Positions 1-8,383 of a stretch of 35,007 bases of DNA are shown piece by piece. The notes under the pieces are model-generated. The model ran no database searches. It saw only the letters and a program-made list of their open reading frames with translations, and was not told where the DNA came from. The translations under genes were made by a program, and so were the position numbers. Positions within the stretch are counted from its first letter, which is position 1; the number at the start of each line of letters is the position of its first letter. Location of the stretch: contig JAFGVM010000083.1 in NCBI GenBank assembly GCA_016937995.1, positions 1-35,007 on the forward strand, written 5' to 3'. Source of the DNA: Candidatus Delongbacteria bacterium. Its GTDB lineage: Bacteria > UBA4055.

Positions 1-87
1 GAAGTAAGAAGTAAGAAGTAAGAAGTAAGAAGTAAGAAGTAAGAAGTAAGAAGTAAGAAGTAAGAAGTAAGAAGTAAGAAGTAAGAA
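1..87. repeat. Perfect heptanucleotide tandem array (GAAGTAA)12
   Basis: Twelve uninterrupted perfect copies of GAAGTAA occupy 1-84, followed by GAA. The array begins at the first base of the window, so its true length is unknown. It lies directly upstream of the DUF58 gene. Read on the + strand, the 7-base unit puts TAA in all three frames within 21 bases. Copy number in such a perfect array is expected to vary between strains by slippage (inference). Confidence 0.97.
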
Positions 88-121
88 ATTCACAGTTCAT
101 AGTTCATAACTCATAACTCAA
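87..121. repeat. Degenerate heptad array continuing the GAAGTAA array
   Basis: Five imperfect 7-base units follow: AATTCAC, AGTTCAT, AGTTCAT, AACTCAT, AACTCAA. Unit boundaries stay in the same 7-base register as the perfect array before them, so the two look like one structure. It ends 5 bases before the DUF58 start codon and takes up the place where a ribosome binding site would normally sit; none is visible. Confidence 0.85.
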
Positions 122-126
122 AAAAA

Positions 127-1455
127 ATGTCTGCAAAATTCTTTTATAACAGCTATGCAAAATTCTCTAAAAGGGGAAGAAAGATCAGATTATCTGTAAC
201 CCCTTTTGGTCTGCTTGTTGTATCTATATGCATAATAAGCGGTTTTGCCGGTTTGAATTTAACAGTTTCATTTTTGTACAGACTGTTTACACTTTCTTTA
301 TCTCTCCTTATAATTTCTTACCTGTCCAGGAATAAAGATTTTGACAATATTCAGATAAAACTTTTTTTTTCTAAACAATTTCCTGTTGGAGAAAGGGCAA
401 AATACTTAATTAAAATTTACAACTACCGTAAGGCTGATATTCATGACATCTGTATTATTCCAGTGGTGAAGGAAATTATTCCGACTCTTGATGAGTTTGT
501 TAACGTAAAAGAACCGAACGAAGATAAAAGAAATATCTGGGACAGGAATGTTTATACTTACAGGTGGATGTGGCATATAATCAGATTATTTAAAGCAGAA
601 TTCCATGCGATAGATGTAAAAACTGTTAGTGCCGGTTCTTTTTATGAGTGTGATTCCGTTTTTGAACCAGTAAAAAGAGGGAAAATATATATTACCGGTG
701 TATTTATTACCAAGAAAGATATTTTTGGTTTGTTCAATACTTCTAAATATTTTGAACTAAATGAAAATATTACTATTCTACCCAGAAGATATGAGATCGA
801 TAAAAAAACCGTTAACAGTATCAAATCTGATATTGATAGAACAAAAAATTCATTATACAACATTTTGCATAAACATAAAACAGGTGATTTTATTGGACTG
901 CGTAGTTATGTTCCTGGAGATCCTATCAGGAATATACATTGGAAATCTTGGGCAAAAACAAACAGACCGACTGTAATAGAGAAAGGATTTGGTAAAGTAA
1001 ATGAATTTAATATTGTACTTTTTAATCTCATCAGCACCGAGAATAATAATTCTGCTATAAAATTCGAGGATTCTCTATCATTCGTATATTCACTGCTGGA
1101 ATATTTTTCTAAGAACTGGTTCACAGTTAACTTCTATTACTTTCATAAAAATGAATTGAAGAGTATAACGGCATGTAATGACAAAGGTAATTATCCAATT
1201 CTTAACGAGATCATCTGCAGGATCGACTATTATATAGTTGCTGAAATAGAAAAAATAACAAATCAGTTAAAAAAGAAACTGAAAAAACATTCAAATACAT
1301 TCATTATTCTAACTGAGGATAATGAAAATATCATTAGATCGATCAAGTATTTTGATCCGATTATTGCTTCAAACACCGATAAGGAAACTAATAAAAATAG
1401 AATGATAAGAATACCTGAAGTGAATACAAATGTTGAACAAATAACTATATTATGA
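127..1455 (+). CDS. DUF58 domain-containing membrane protein
   Basis: A 442-residue protein. Two hydrophobic segments near the N terminus (about residues 25-43 and 48-66) anchor it in the membrane, and the rest should be cytoplasmic. The diagnostic DUF58 motif is clear at about residues 258-287: SYVPGDPIRNIHWKSWAK followed by a PTVIEKGFG-type stretch. The C-terminal part resembles the vWA-like fold usual in this family. DUF58 proteins normally sit beside a MoxR AAA ATPase and a transglutaminase-like membrane protein. Here the transglutaminase gene follows with a 4-base ATGA overlap, and a moxR could lie just upstream outside the window. No clear Shine-Dalgarno is seen before the ATG, and a heptad repeat array ends 5 bases upstream. 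The biochemical role of DUF58 proteins is unsettled; an envelope role is inferred from context. Confidence 0.9.
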   Translation: MSAKFFYNSYAKFSKRGRKIRLSVTPFGLLVVSICIISGFAGLNLTVSFLYRLFTLSLSLLIISYLSRNKDFDNIQIKLFFSKQFPVGERAKYLIKIYNYRKADIHDICIIPVVKEIIPTLDEFVNVKEPNEDKRNIWDRNVYTYRWMWHIIRLFKAEFHAIDVKTVSAGSFYECDSVFEPVKRGKIYITGVFITKKDIFGLFNTSKYFELNENITILPRRYEIDKKTVNSIKSDIDRTKNSLYNILHKHKTGDFIGLRSYVPGDPIRNIHWKSWAKTNRPTVIEKGFGKVNEFNIVLFNLISTENNNSAIKFEDSLSFVYSLLEYFSKNWFTVNFYYFHKNELKSITACNDKGNYPILNEIICRIDYYIVAEIEKITNQLKKKLKKHSNTFIILTEDNENIIRSIKYFDPIIASNTDKETNKNRMIRIPEVNTNVEQITIL

Positions 1456-3365
1456 GAAAGTATCCTTTTCTAATATCTTTTGCTCTGCTATACTGGGGAA
1501 TAAATACAGACAATCTTCTTATTGCCCTTATTTTCATGATACTGCTAGAATCTCACAGACTGATCAAATTCAGATGGGATTTTTCAACTAATGATTTCAA
1601 CATGATATCCGTACTTTCAACACTGGGCTCGATTGGATATTTGATATACTATTCTAACTCATCTCAGGAAACCGGATTTATTTCCTCTTTTCTTATTTTT
1701 CTTCCAGTGTTATTATTTCCTCTTAATTTTTTTTATCTGTACAGCACTTCTGAAAATATAAATGCAAAAAAACTCTTTCTGTTGTTCGTAGTTAACAAGT
1801 ATTCAATAGTTCATCCTTATACAAAAAGGTTCAGACCTGATTATATTTTCTTTTGCAGTTTGTTGATAGGCGGGAGTATTTCAGCAGGGCTCTATTCCTT
1901 TCCTGTTATGATATTACTGATTCTACCGTTACTTTTTATCAACAGGTCACAGAATTATAAATTTATAACATGGTTCTTAAGTTTATTGATTGTCATTTCG
2001 ATCGCTTTGATACTGCAGATATCCATGTCAAAAACCTTTTACTTTATTAAATATCTTGCAACGGATATCTATATAAATAATTTCATGAAGCACACTAACC
2101 GGAACAGCACAATTGGAAGTATCGGTGATAAAAAAAATGACTATAGAATTGAATTAAGAATGAAAATTTATGATAACAATAAACCTTTTTATCATTTAAA
2201 AGAAAATATTTACAACTTCTATCATTTCGGAACATGGCAATCACACAAAAGTGAAAATAAAAATTTTTCTCAGATCTATTTTGAATACGGGAATACCAAA
2301 CTTGATTCTATGAGAATATTCTTCTTCTCATCCGGGAGAAGGTCCCGGGTAAAATCAAATTTTAAAACAAGTAATATTTCGGGTATAAGTGAAAATGATA
2401 TGAGCATGAATTCACTCGGTACTATTACCGTTAAAGACCCACAATATCTTGTTGATTATAAGGTTTATTCCAGAAAAGATCCTATAACATATCTTTTCGG
2501 TGATCCCAATGAAATTGACCTTCAGTTAAATCCGGTTGATAAAAATTTAGTTCAACCGATAATTGACTCTCTGGGCTTAAGAGAACTGCCATTCAAAAAG
2601 ATCAACAGAAAGTTATCAAATTATTTTATTTCAAATTATAGATATTCCCTGGATTACATAAAACAGAAAGATCATAGCAAGTTACAAAATTTTATTACTG
2701 ATAAAAAAGGTCATTGCGAGCTTTTTGCAACATTAACATGCCTGATATACAGAGAATTGGGTTATCCGAGCAGATATGTGACCGGTTATCTTGTCAGTGA
2801 GTACGATGACACAAAAGATCTATACATTGCCAGGCAGAAAGACAGACATGCCTGGGTCTATGCTAATGATAATGAGGGCAACTGGTTTGAATACGACACT
2901 ACCCCACCGGATATTTTTATGAACAGGTCCGGTTCCGGGATCTTGGGAGGTGTTTATGACTTTGTATCGAACCTGTATTATAAAGCTTTTCTATTCAAGG
3001 CTGAAAACAATGAATTATTCAAGAATATTTTACTCCTGTCAATAATCCCTTTAGCATTGTTTCTTCTTTACAGGATACTTCGTGGTGTAAGGTATAAAAG
3101 TGATATTAAAAAAAATACGATCATATCTCATTATGAAGTGATCAAGGAACTTTATCAGATCCGGGAAAAATTAAAAGATCCTAAAATAGATGATCATGAA
3201 ACTTTAGCGAAATGGTTCGAACGAATTGGAACTGGTCGCAGGAATGAGGAGATCGATAAGCTAAAGAATGTTCAAAGTTTATACTATAATAAAAGATATT
3301 TTCCTGAAGGATTTACAAAAGAACTTGATGAAAAATTAAAAAAATATATTGAAGACATAACTTAG
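1452..3365 (+). CDS. Transglutaminase-like membrane protein (TgpA type)
   Basis: A 637-residue integral membrane protein. The N-terminal ~190 residues hold about six hydrophobic segments. A periplasmic region follows with a transglutaminase core whose triad is visible: Cys422 in GHCELFA, His466 in RHAW and Asp482 in EYDTTPP. One more membrane helix lies at about 525-545 (ILLLSIIPLALFLLYRIL), and a short cytoplasmic tail follows. This is the TgpA/DUF3488-DUF4129 layout. The start overlaps the DUF58 stop by 4 bases, so translation is probably coupled. The family is thought to modify or cleave envelope proteins or peptides, but no substrate can be read here. The gene converges on murG with 29 bases between the stop codons. 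Confidence 0.9.
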   Translation: MRKYPFLISFALLYWGINTDNLLIALIFMILLESHRLIKFRWDFSTNDFNMISVLSTLGSIGYLIYYSNSSQETGFISSFLIFLPVLLFPLNFFYLYSTSENINAKKLFLLFVVNKYSIVHPYTKRFRPDYIFFCSLLIGGSISAGLYSFPVMILLILPLLFINRSQNYKFITWFLSLLIVISIALILQISMSKTFYFIKYLATDIYINNFMKHTNRNSTIGSIGDKKNDYRIELRMKIYDNNKPFYHLKENIYNFYHFGTWQSHKSENKNFSQIYFEYGNTKLDSMRIFFFSSGRRSRVKSNFKTSNISGISENDMSMNSLGTITVKDPQYLVDYKVYSRKDPITYLFGDPNEIDLQLNPVDKNLVQPIIDSLGLRELPFKKINRKLSNYFISNYRYSLDYIKQKDHSKLQNFITDKKGHCELFATLTCLIYRELGYPSRYVTGYLVSEYDDTKDLYIARQKDRHAWVYANDNEGNWFEYDTTPPDIFMNRSGSGILGGVYDFVSNLYYKAFLFKAENNELFKNILLLSIIPLALFLLYRILRGVRYKSDIKKNTIISHYEVIKELYQIREKLKDPKIDDHETLAKWFERIGTGRRNEEIDKLKNVQSLYYNKRYFPEGFTKELDEKLKKYIEDIT

Positions 3366-3386
3366 GGTTCACTTATCTGTGTACCC
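3365..3386. terminator. Possible shared hairpin between convergent genes
   Basis: GGGTTCAC and GTGTACCC flank the 6-base loop TTATCT, giving an 8-bp stem with one mismatch. It begins at the last base of the transglutaminase stop codon and lies in the 29-base gap before the murG stop. There is no U-run on either strand, so intrinsic termination is only a possibility. Confidence 0.35.
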
Positions 3387-3394
3387 GTAACAAT

Positions 3395-5344
3395 TTATAC
3401 TTCGAAATCTTTGATCAACTGTTTAAATTTAAATACAGGAGAAAAACCGGTAGTTGTCTGCAGTATCCTGTGTAAAAATCCGTCAATAGTAGCCTTATCC
3501 TCAACAATACCTCTGTGATTCAAGTCCAGCAAAGCTTCAATTACTGCCTGTCTGACATTATTATTCGTGTTGAAGAAAATATGTGAGAATTTATTGAACT
3601 CGTTAATGTTCTTTATGAATTTTGTGTATGCAGCAACAGCGTTAATAACTATCAAAAAATTCTTATGCTTCAAAAGCCTTTCCACTTCTTTGATAATTTT
3701 TTCGTTTCCTTTTAAATTCTCAGAAAAATGACATACGTTCAGTAATCCTTCAGATACAGTTTCAAAATAATTGTCACTCAATGAATTCAGAATATCCTTC
3801 TCAACAGTTTCATTAAACCTTCCGATCTGTCTGTAAGATGTCATTATATTTCTTCTTATGAAACTCACCTGCTGATATTCACCACCTAATATCCTCTGAA
3901 TAAGTGAAACCTTTGTTTTATCATTGAATAATTTGTGTAAAAAAGGTAACTTTTCTTCAGCATAGGTCAGACCGGAGAGTTTCACAGCATAATTTCTTAC
4001 CTGCCATGAATCCGAATTGAAATAATGGCTAGTTCTATAGCGCAGATATTCAAGGTACTTGTTACTTATTACTTCATCCTTTGTCATTGATGAAAGAATA
4101 CTGATCAACTTGACAGCCCCATAATTCGCATATGGATTTTTTTCTATGATCTCTTCATTTGGATCTTTCGTGATATTATTATTGATTATCTGCACAATGA
4201 ACTCATAAATCTTATCAGTGCCTGAATCCTTGATATATTTCCTTGCATTTTCCTCAAGCTCAAGGATCCTGTCCCTGTTGTTGTAAAGTTCTCTTAATTT
4301 ATCACTCAGTTTTTTCCCGCTTACCATCACTGCAAATTCGTTATTGTCAATGATTATATCTTCATAAATCACTTCTGCCGCACCTGCATCTTTGATATTC
4401 TCAGCATTGATTACCTGATGATCTCCCGACAGATTTGCTTTCGGTATTATCAATGATGCCCTACCGCAAACTGCGATCTCATTAATAGTTCCTCCACCTC
4501 TTGTTATGATAAGATCTGCAGCTTTGTAATAATCTTTGATATTATCTGCATATTCCAATCTGCTGTAAAAAGGAAAGTCCTTTTCATCTATTGAGTTATA
4601 ACCGAACCGCCTTATTGTGTCAAGAACTCCATTATAAGCAGTAGTACCTTTTCCTGTAACATGTATAAGCTTTAGATCAGGCATATCCTTAATAAATTTC
4701 AAGCTGTCCACTATACTTCTGTTTATCGTTCTTGCACCCTGAGAACCTCCAACAGCAAAGACTACAAATGAATTTTCATCTATACCAAGTCTGTCTCTGG
4801 ACTCCTTCCTCGACCCATGCTTGAACTCATCTCTGACAGGATAACCTACATACTTACCATTTTTTTTAAAATATTCCAGACAAGATCTGTAGGAAAGCCC
4901 TACACCGTCACACATTGGACCTGCTTTTCGGATCATTTTACCCGGTTCAGCGTTAGCTTCATGCAGGAACAATTTAGCTTTGGTTAATTTGAACTTTCTT
5001 AATAGTCTTCCTGCAAATATAGGCGAAGCTGAAACAAATCCGCCTGTTCCAATAATTATATTGGGCCTGAAAAATATAATGTGGTAACAGCTTTTAAAGA
5101 CTCCTAAAAACAATGACAGTATGAATGTAATGAACTGTAAACTGAATTTTGAACCCGGAAGACCTGATGCAGGAATATACTTTATCTTATATCCTTTTGC
5201 CGGAACTATCTTTGATTCGATCTTTCCATAAGCTCCGATATATAAAAATTTAGCATCTTTATCTTTTTCTTTGATATGTTCCGCTATGGCAAGTGCGGGA
5301 TAAACATGTCCCCCTGTGCCTCCACCTGTCAAAATATATTTCAT
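3395..5344 (-). CDS. murG: UDP-GlcNAc:lipid I GlcNAc transferase MurG with C-terminal HEAT-like extension
   Basis: MurG adds GlcNAc to lipid I to make lipid II on the inner face of the cytoplasmic membrane, a GT28-family step in peptidoglycan synthesis. Family motifs are present in order: GGGTGGH (residues 7-13), IIGTGGFVSAS (about 97), HEANAEPG (about 128, usually HEQNA), VGGSQGA (about 195), ITRGGGTINEIA (about 280) and GDHQVINAEN (about 308). MurG is normally about 360 residues, but this protein has 649. The extra ~255 residues are helical with HEAT/armadillo-like repeats, for example DSWQVRNYAVKLSGL, SFIRRNIMTSYRQIG and NVRQAVIEALLDLNHRG. No stop or frameshift separates the parts. The gene stands alone here rather than in a dcw cluster with murC/ftsW. 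The MurG call is firm; the role of the extension is unknown. Confidence 0.95.
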   Translation of the reverse strand: MKYILTGGGTGGHVYPALAIAEHIKEKDKDAKFLYIGAYGKIESKIVPAKGYKIKYIPASGLPGSKFSLQFITFILSLFLGVFKSCYHIIFFRPNIIIGTGGFVSASPIFAGRLLRKFKLTKAKLFLHEANAEPGKMIRKAGPMCDGVGLSYRSCLEYFKKNGKYVGYPVRDEFKHGSRKESRDRLGIDENSFVVFAVGGSQGARTINRSIVDSLKFIKDMPDLKLIHVTGKGTTAYNGVLDTIRRFGYNSIDEKDFPFYSRLEYADNIKDYYKAADLIITRGGGTINEIAVCGRASLIIPKANLSGDHQVINAENIKDAGAAEVIYEDIIIDNNEFAVMVSGKKLSDKLRELYNNRDRILELEENARKYIKDSGTDKIYEFIVQIINNNITKDPNEEIIEKNPYANYGAVKLISILSSMTKDEVISNKYLEYLRYRTSHYFNSDSWQVRNYAVKLSGLTYAEEKLPFLHKLFNDKTKVSLIQRILGGEYQQVSFIRRNIMTSYRQIGRFNETVEKDILNSLSDNYFETVSEGLLNVCHFSENLKGNEKIIKEVERLLKHKNFLIVINAVAAYTKFIKNINEFNKFSHIFFNTNNNVRQAVIEALLDLNHRGIVEDKATIDGFLHRILQTTTGFSPVFKFKQLIKDFEV

Positions 5345-5377
5345 AGTAGTATCACTTTAGTTTTTACTGTCCCTGAA

Positions 5378-5406
5378 AAGATATATTTATGAGATGATTT
5401 TATCAA
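5378..5406 (-). promoter_or_regulatory. Candidate sigma-70-like promoter for murG
   Basis: On the minus strand TTGATA (5406-5401) and TATCTT (5383-5378) are 17 bases apart, about 33 bases upstream of the murG ATG. The -10 box is imperfect. Confidence 0.45.
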
Positions 5407-5472
5407 TGAAATTAATTATGTAAATTCGATTATTCTTTTTTGCCGGTGTAATACCTTGATCATTCCTGCCTG

Positions 5473-5488
5473 TCCCGATTTATCGGGA
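5473..5488. repeat. Short perfect palindrome TCCCGAT-TT-ATCGGGA
   Basis: A 7-bp perfect inverted repeat with only two bases between the arms. It is GC-richer than its surroundings and lies between the iorB stop and the murG promoter. It is one end of the composite intergenic element described in the findings. Confidence 0.7.
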
Positions 5489-5490
5489 TG

Positions 5491-5511
5491 TTGAATATTG
5501 AATATTCAGTA
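5491..5511. repeat. Heptad repeat TTGAATA x2 plus TTCAGTA
   Basis: Three consecutive 7-base units: TTGAATA, TTGAATA, TTCAGTA. They lie between two palindromes downstream of iorB and overlap the outer arm of the second palindrome. They share the period of the arrays elsewhere in this window. Confidence 0.65.
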
Positions 5512-5539
5512 GAGGAACGCATTCCTGCGTTCCCTACTG
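5507..5539. terminator. Long hairpin just downstream of iorB, possible terminator
   Basis: The arms CAGTAG-A-GGAACGC and GCGTTCC-CTACTG surround the loop ATTCCT. This gives 13 paired bases with one bulged A. It starts 4 bases after the iorB stop codon on the minus strand. The stem is strong, but no U-run follows, so it may be an mRNA-stabilising or REP-like element rather than a terminator. Confidence 0.5.
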
Positions 5540-5543
5540 ACCA

Positions 5544-6104
5544 CTATAACAATTTTAGATTTTTCTCCAGTCCTTTTCCCTGCATAAGCTCTGTTAAAGA
5601 TTCAACAACAAATTTTTTTGAAAATCCATCGATCCATTCAAGTTTTATCAGTTCAGATATCAATACAACATTCTGCATTCTCGGATCAGGAACATCATCT
5701 CGAAATACTCTGACCACCTGACCATGTTTTGATTTCACCGCGATCTCGAATTCATCCATATCCGGATACTTTTGAGTTCCAAGTCTGTTATCCACGGTCT
5801 GATACCGAACATCATAAAAAATAACTTTACCCTCATCCTTCATCATTGTGTGAACAGCTCTGAGCGCTTCCAGCCTTTCAAGAGCTATAACAATGTCAGC
5901 CTGTCCTGGTGGAACAAGCGGAGTATGAACTTTTTTACCTATCCTGAGATGAGAAACAACTGTTCCACCTCTCTGAGCTAGTCCGTGAGTATCAACACCT
6001 TTTACTTCATAACCTGCTTTACTGCAGGTCCTTATCATCATCTCAGCTAATAGACCGATGCCCTGACCACCTACTCCACACATATATATATTGAATTCTT
6101 TCAT
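5544..6104 (-). CDS. iorB: Indolepyruvate ferredoxin oxidoreductase beta subunit
   Basis: A 186-residue gamma-type subunit of the 2-oxoacid:ferredoxin oxidoreductase superfamily. The N-terminal MCGVGGQGIGLLAEMM and the following GVDTHGLAQRGGTVVSHLRIG are hallmarks of IorB. With IorA it oxidatively decarboxylates aryl pyruvates from aromatic amino acid transamination to aryl-acetyl-CoA, reducing ferredoxin. It starts on the ATG sharing one base with the iorA stop (TAATG), with a strong GGAGGGG ribosome binding site inside the end of iorA, so the two are translationally coupled. Length is normal for the family. A strong hairpin follows the stop. Confidence 0.93.
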   Translation of the reverse strand: MKEFNIYMCGVGGQGIGLLAEMMIRTCSKAGYEVKGVDTHGLAQRGGTVVSHLRIGKKVHTPLVPPGQADIVIALERLEALRAVHTMMKDEGKVIFYDVRYQTVDNRLGTQKYPDMDEFEIAVKSKHGQVVRVFRDDVPDPRMQNVVLISELIKLEWIDGFSKKFVVESLTELMQGKGLEKNLKLL

Positions 6105-7987
6105 TATTTCCCCTCCTTGTCAAAATCTATCGCTGTTACAGGACATGTCTGCTTACATGATCCGTCTCCTATACAAAGATCCTCATTCACAGTGATCTTA
6201 CCATCATCATTCCTTATGAACGAAGGGCATGCAAAATCCTCTAAACAAACATTATGATTTTCACATATATTCTGATCCACAATAACATGCTTTGCAGTAT
6301 AACTATCTTTCTTTCGCTGTCCACGCATGAATTTCAGCATACAAGGATGACTTGCAATTACAACTGCAAAACCTTTGTGATCCATTGCTTCTTTAACATA
6401 TTCTGTAAGTTTCTTCTGCTGGTAAGTATCCACTCTTTTAAGAAATTTTACTCCGAGCGATTCAAGAACTTTATCAATAGATATTTTTTCACCTATCTCT
6501 CCTGTTCCGGCATGTGGCTGATGACCTGTCATAGCAGTTGTTCCGTTCTCCATAACTACAAGCGTGAAATCATGATCATAAAGAACAGCATTTATTATAG
6601 CTGGAAGTCCTGCATGGAAAAATGTTGAATCTCCAATGAAACCGAGTACTTTTCTAGTTTTATTACCAATTGAAAGACCTGCTGCTGTTCCGCTGGAGTG
6701 ACCCATTGAAAGAAGCATCTGCCCCATGTTGTAAGGTTTGAAGAAACCGAGTGAATGACAACCTATATCACCTACAGTGATCGCGTCAGCAGGTAAAGCC
6801 TGTTTAATCGCATGGAAAGCCGATCTGTGACCGCATCCGGGACACATCTGAGGTATCCTATGGTTAGTGAAAGAAGAAGCGGCTGTGGTTTCTTTTACAG
6901 GGAATTCAACAGGCCATACCTCTGAAATTATTTTCCAGGTTCTCTCTGGACCGAGTTCTCCCATAAGATCTTCACTGTCCGACCTTGTATGTATCTTACA
7001 ATTTATATCTTCATCATAGGCAAAACTCTTTATCTCATTTTCCATTATCCTGTCTAGCTCTTCTATAATGATAACTTCATCATGGTCTTTGAGAAAAGAT
7101 CTCACTTTTTTCCTAGGCCAGGGATAACTGAAGTTCAATGCCATAACATCTACCGGTTGTTTGACTTCATCTAGATTTTCAAGGATTGAAAGAACAGGCA
7201 TTGACGAAGATATCACTCCGAGTCTTTTACCATTTATCCTATCAGAGCCGAACGGAGAATGAATAATATTGAATTTCGAGTTTTCCGAATCTTCTTCAAT
7301 AGCAGCTATTCTCGCAATAGCTTTTCTTTTTAAAGGAAATACACTTTTTGTAATAGGCAGAAAAGGTCCGTTCTTAACATCAAACAACGTTTCATATTTA
7401 TGCTCTGCTGTGTTGATCTTTCCGAATTTTATTATTTCTTTCGCATGACATACATGAGTGGTCATCCTCAGGAACACAGGTATCTGATGTTTCTTAGAAA
7501 GCTCAGCAGCATCATGGAAAGCATGATAAGCTTCGGTCGGAGTTGCAGGTTCAATTGTAGGAATGTATGCCATTCTTGCAAAGTGACGGTTATCCTGTTC
7601 ATTTTGGGATGAGTTTGCACCAGGATCGTCTCCGAGAATTATTACCAGTCCACCTACCATGTTCATCAACCCCAGCTGGACTGCTGAGTCGGAAGCTACG
7701 TTCAGGCCTACAGATTTGAAGAATACAACAGACAGATGTCCGTTTATTGTTGAACCGAAAGCTATCTCAGTAGCTACTTTTTCATTAGTGGCATATTCAA
7801 AATGTAACGGTCTTTTATACACAGGTACAGATAGAATAGCATCCGCTATCTCAGGAGTTGGTGAACCGGGATAGGTGGTCACTACTTTAACACCGGCTTC
7901 GAACATTGCTCTTGCCAGTGCATGGTTACCCATTATGAGCCCTTCCCATGGTTCTGGATCAATTATCATATCAGCAAACTTTTTCAT
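6104..7987 (-). CDS. iorA: Indolepyruvate ferredoxin oxidoreductase alpha subunit
   Basis: A 627-residue thiamine-diphosphate subunit. The N-terminal pyrimidine-binding part includes TTYPGSPTPEIAD and GLMNMVGGLVIILGDDPGA. The TPP pyrophosphate domain shows MCPGCGHRS (about 390), GDIGCHSLGF and GDSTFFHAGL...VVMENGTTAMTGHQPH. The C-terminal ~60 residues are a two-cluster ferredoxin-like domain. The usual second cysteine of each CxxCxxC motif is replaced: C575-x2-H578-x2-C581-x5-C587-P and C605-x2-D608-x2-C611-x3-C615-P. I checked the second motif against the DNA. The gene overlaps the upstream small membrane protein gene by 4 bases and iorB by 1. The enzyme is typical of anaerobes that ferment amino acids. 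Substrate preference is inferred from the family. Confidence 0.94.
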   Translation of the reverse strand: MKKFADMIIDPEPWEGLIMGNHALARAMFEAGVKVVTTYPGSPTPEIADAILSVPVYKRPLHFEYATNEKVATEIAFGSTINGHLSVVFFKSVGLNVASDSAVQLGLMNMVGGLVIILGDDPGANSSQNEQDNRHFARMAYIPTIEPATPTEAYHAFHDAAELSKKHQIPVFLRMTTHVCHAKEIIKFGKINTAEHKYETLFDVKNGPFLPITKSVFPLKRKAIARIAAIEEDSENSKFNIIHSPFGSDRINGKRLGVISSSMPVLSILENLDEVKQPVDVMALNFSYPWPRKKVRSFLKDHDEVIIIEELDRIMENEIKSFAYDEDINCKIHTRSDSEDLMGELGPERTWKIISEVWPVEFPVKETTAASSFTNHRIPQMCPGCGHRSAFHAIKQALPADAITVGDIGCHSLGFFKPYNMGQMLLSMGHSSGTAAGLSIGNKTRKVLGFIGDSTFFHAGLPAIINAVLYDHDFTLVVMENGTTAMTGHQPHAGTGEIGEKISIDKVLESLGVKFLKRVDTYQQKKLTEYVKEAMDHKGFAVVIASHPCMLKFMRGQRKKDSYTAKHVIVDQNICENHNVCLEDFACPSFIRNDDGKITVNEDLCIGDGSCKQTCPVTAIDFDKEGK

Positions 7988-8334
7988 TCTTCCTCCTTTT
8001 TCTTATGGAACATTCCAATTAAGAACAGGATCATACCCAGTAACCACATCGTGAACATAGGTGATCCTAACGGACTTGTTATTCCTATCACTGAAAAGAT
8101 GAAGCCCAGATTAAAATTCACTGTTTTTTTATCCTTTTCCCCTCCAGGTGAAAGTTCTCCGTCTTTTATCTTTTTTAAAGCTAAACCGTAAATTACTGCA
8201 GTTATAAGATACTGCGCACCTTTGATGAATGCCAGATCAATTATCATCATTGCTATTCCCAATACTGCAAACAATATAGCAGATATCAGAATAATGTTCT
8301 TTAAAACTTTTGCCTTATTCATTTTGTTTTTCAT
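7984..8334 (-). CDS. Small membrane protein of unknown function
   Basis: A 116-residue protein that I do not recognise. Three or four hydrophobic segments are visible at about residues 13-33, 38-53, 70-90 and 93-108. They are separated by a charged loop (KKIKDGELSPGGEKDKK), and the protein ends in a basic/acidic tail (HKKKEEE). Its stop overlaps the iorA start by 4 bases (ATGA), so it is very likely co-translated with iorA. A transport or membrane-anchoring role linked to the Ior enzyme is possible but only a guess. A second in-frame ATG lies four codons downstream; the first one has GGAAAA upstream. Confidence 0.75.
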   Translation of the reverse strand: MKNKMNKAKVLKNIILISAILFAVLGIAMMIIDLAFIKGAQYLITAVIYGLALKKIKDGELSPGGEKDKKTVNFNLGFIFSVIGITSPLGSPMFTMWLLGMILFLIGMFHKKKEEE

Positions 8335-8383
8335 TTGTTTTCCGATTGTTGTTGAACATTCTGTGATGGATATTCTTTTATTA

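Noticed and set aside
1-121. CRISPR-like array
   Set aside because: The unit is only 7 bases with no spacers; it is a simple tandem repeat.
5488-5721. Plus-strand 77-codon open frame
   Set aside because: Antisense to iorB and begins inside the palindrome/heptad element; not protein-like.
6254-6628. Plus-strand 124-codon open frame
   Set aside because: Lies fully antisense to iorA; composition is that of a shadow frame, with no recognisable domain or ribosome binding site.
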